From Jaminaea rosea (taxonomy: Eukaryota; Basidiomycota; Exobasidiomycetes; Microstromatales): a DNA stretch of 64,000 nt. The stretch lies in assembly GCF_003144245.1 (NCBI RefSeq), contig NW_020289977.1, positions 1,384,611 to 1,448,610 on the forward strand, given 5' to 3'. The stretch's first letter is position 1. Each line of letters starts with the position of its first letter. Of the stretch, positions 62,653 through 64,000 are shown one piece after another. The notes below the pieces were generated by a model that saw only the letters and a program-made list of their open reading frames with translations, was not told where the DNA came from and made no database searches. The position numbers were made by a program, and so were the translations under genes.

Positions 62653-62920
62653 CCACGGACGCTCTTCACGTTGCTTTTTCTCGGCTACGGACGCTCTACT
62701 ATCCGCTCTTCTCCGGCTACGGACGCTCTACTACTCGCTCTTCTCCGGCTACGGACGCTCTTTTACTACTCGCTCTTCTTTGACCTACGCGCTCGCGCTT
62801 CTTCGACCATGGACGCTGCTCGCCCAACGCACTCGCGCATCTTCGACTACGCGCGCTCCTCAACTCGCGCCTCTTTAACCTACGCACTCGCTCTTCTGCG
62901 GCTACGGACATTACTTTACG
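62653..62920 (+). repeat. 32-nt minisatellite, degenerating downstream
   Basis: The phrase C(T/C)ACGGACGCTCT recurs at 62653, 62685, 62717 and 62749, an exact 32-nt period, followed by increasingly diverged copies to about 62920. Confidence 0.88.
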
Positions 62921-63684
62921 CTCGCCCTAAAGTCGACTCGCCATATAGACTACTCGTACGTCACTTATACGCTTCCACGAATCGACTTGCGTTTCCGCGA
63001 CTTCAGTCTGAATCGAAGCGGCGCGCGACGAGCAGAGCGTGGGTGTAGATGCGATGCCATGCGATGCCATGCGATGCTCCTACGCAGGTGGCTAGGCCTC
63101 AGGCAGAGAGACTGGGATTCTGCGATGCTGCGTCGATGACATGGGAATCGATTCGCTGCGAGTAAAGACATCGCGCGCTGCGTCACGTCGCGTTTCATCG
63201 CTGGGAAGCGAAGCGGGAAGTCAGCGGTGGCTACAGAGCATCGAAAGTCTCCTGTCGCAGTCTCACCTTTGGCCTTGCGCAGCTAGTAGCTCCCTGGGCT
63301 GGTAGCAAGGCACTGAGTGGACTGAGAAGGGGCGTGTCAGCGCTGCAGCTTTGGACCGCGTGAGGCATCTCATGTACTCACTCTCTCTCGGGTCGATGCT
63401 CACCACAAGGGGCGCAGCAAGCGGGCGCAGCCCCTCCCCCCTCGCGCGATGATCATGCCTCGCTGTCATGAAGAAAGAGACGAGGTTGCAAGTAAGCGGC
63501 TCATGATCAAATCGTAGCTCGCAATGGGCGTCGCTGTCGGCCGATGAGAGCTGGTGGACAAAGTCTGCGGCGTTCGATCAGCTGCATGCTTCGAGACGCG
63601 CATCCGGACGTTCTCTGCGCCGCCGTCTCGCCACTCACGTCTCTTGCGCACCGCTCGCATTTCAGCTTGTGCTGGTGAGATGTC

Positions 63685-63735
63685 GTTGCCAGCTCCCGCG
63701 CGTTGCCAGCTCCCGCGCGTTGCCAGCTCCCGCGC
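63685..63735 (+). repeat. 17-nt tandem triplicate
   Basis: GTTGCCAGCTCCCGCGC occurs three times in a row at 63685, 63702 and 63719. Confidence 0.93.
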
Positions 63736-64000
63736 GCGTCTCGTGGTGGTGGATGGTGAGGATGAGTGGGTGGACAAGGACGCAGGCGGCATGGACGAGT
63801 CGAGTCGACTGGCCAGGGAACAGGGTGCCTGTGCGCACGGACACACTGCTCTATTGCCCTCCGCTGCAGGCTGGGGCGCCCCGCTGCACGTTCGGCGGGC
63901 CGCTGCACGTTCCCCGCGAGAGAGCGGGCTAGCGTGCCTGTGTGGGGTGTGGCCTCCTCCTGCCCCCTTGTAGTGTGTGTGGGTGAGCGAATCAGGGATT

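Larger units (their letters stand above)
62505..64000. other. repeat-rich right end, no gene seen
   Basis: No convincing gene. After the large gene come GCTCCACGC-type runs, a 32-nt minisatellite, GATGCGATGCCAT decanucleotide repeats (63046-63077) and a 17-nt triplicate at 63685. No telomere-type repeat is visible at the edge. Confidence 0.5.

Noticed and set aside
63900-64000. Possible chromosome end at the right edge
   Set aside because: No TTAGGG-type or similar short telomere repeat is present; the subtelomeric reading rests only on gene content.
1-64000. tRNA and rRNA genes
   Set aside because: I looked for T-loop (GGTTCGAATCC-like) and rRNA core patterns on both strands and found none with supporting stem context.

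Overview
The window is GC-rich eukaryotic nuclear DNA from a fungus, most likely a basidiomycete and perhaps one of the smut lineage (Ustilaginomycotina). The evidence is: short GT-AG introns, mostly 63-110 nt and only 0-4 per gene; compact spacing with many divergent and convergent neighbours; and typical fungal genes (class III chitin synthase, GPI1, exo-beta-1,3-glucanase, F-box-like and 7TM membrane proteins, Zn2Cys6-like clusters). The lineage is inferred from gene style, not from a marker gene. I see no rRNA, tRNA, CRISPR array, transposase, reverse transcriptase or telomere repeat.

Positions 1-46443 look like an ordinary chromosome arm. In order they hold: a 7TM protein cut by the left edge; chitin synthase; a convergent pair of related small 10-cysteine secreted proteins; an alpha/beta hydrolase with a long acidic tail; a protein with two tandem copies of an atypical Zn2Cys6-plus-helical module; a peroxisomal-type fructosyl-amino-acid/sarcosine oxidase; a second 7TM protein; GPI1/PIG-Q; a secreted GH5 glucanase; a Ser/Thr-rich single-pass membrane protein with microexons; a 902-residue repetitive sequon-rich protein; a two-RRM protein with a 10-nt microexon; a bifunctional pseudouridine-degradation enzyme; an F-box-like protein; a LIM-domain protein; a helix-hairpin-helix protein; PRPP synthase; an SLC45/sucrose-type transporter; an unknown multi-pass protein; and a MAPEG glutathione transferase. 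Cell-wall and surface functions (chitin synthase, GPI1, glucanase, the Ser/Thr-rich proteins) are well represented, but I see no operon-like logic.

From about 46.5 kb to the right edge the character changes. Genes are sparser and unrecognised, minisatellites are common, one gene is interrupted by a 40-N assembly gap and another looks broken. The genes here are related to one another: two more proteins with an atypical Zn2Cys6-like cluster (47704-49089, 56336-57790); two divergent paralogues with an OTU-protease-like fold, one with the C/H catalytic pair and one degenerate (53457-54134, 54499-56246); and two proteins sharing a roughly 100-residue N-terminal domain (52371-52700, 59073-62504), the larger of which also carries a GIY-YIG-like motif. 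I read this as a fast-evolving, lineage-specific accessory compartment, possibly subtelomeric. It is the most likely place in the window for an undescribed system.
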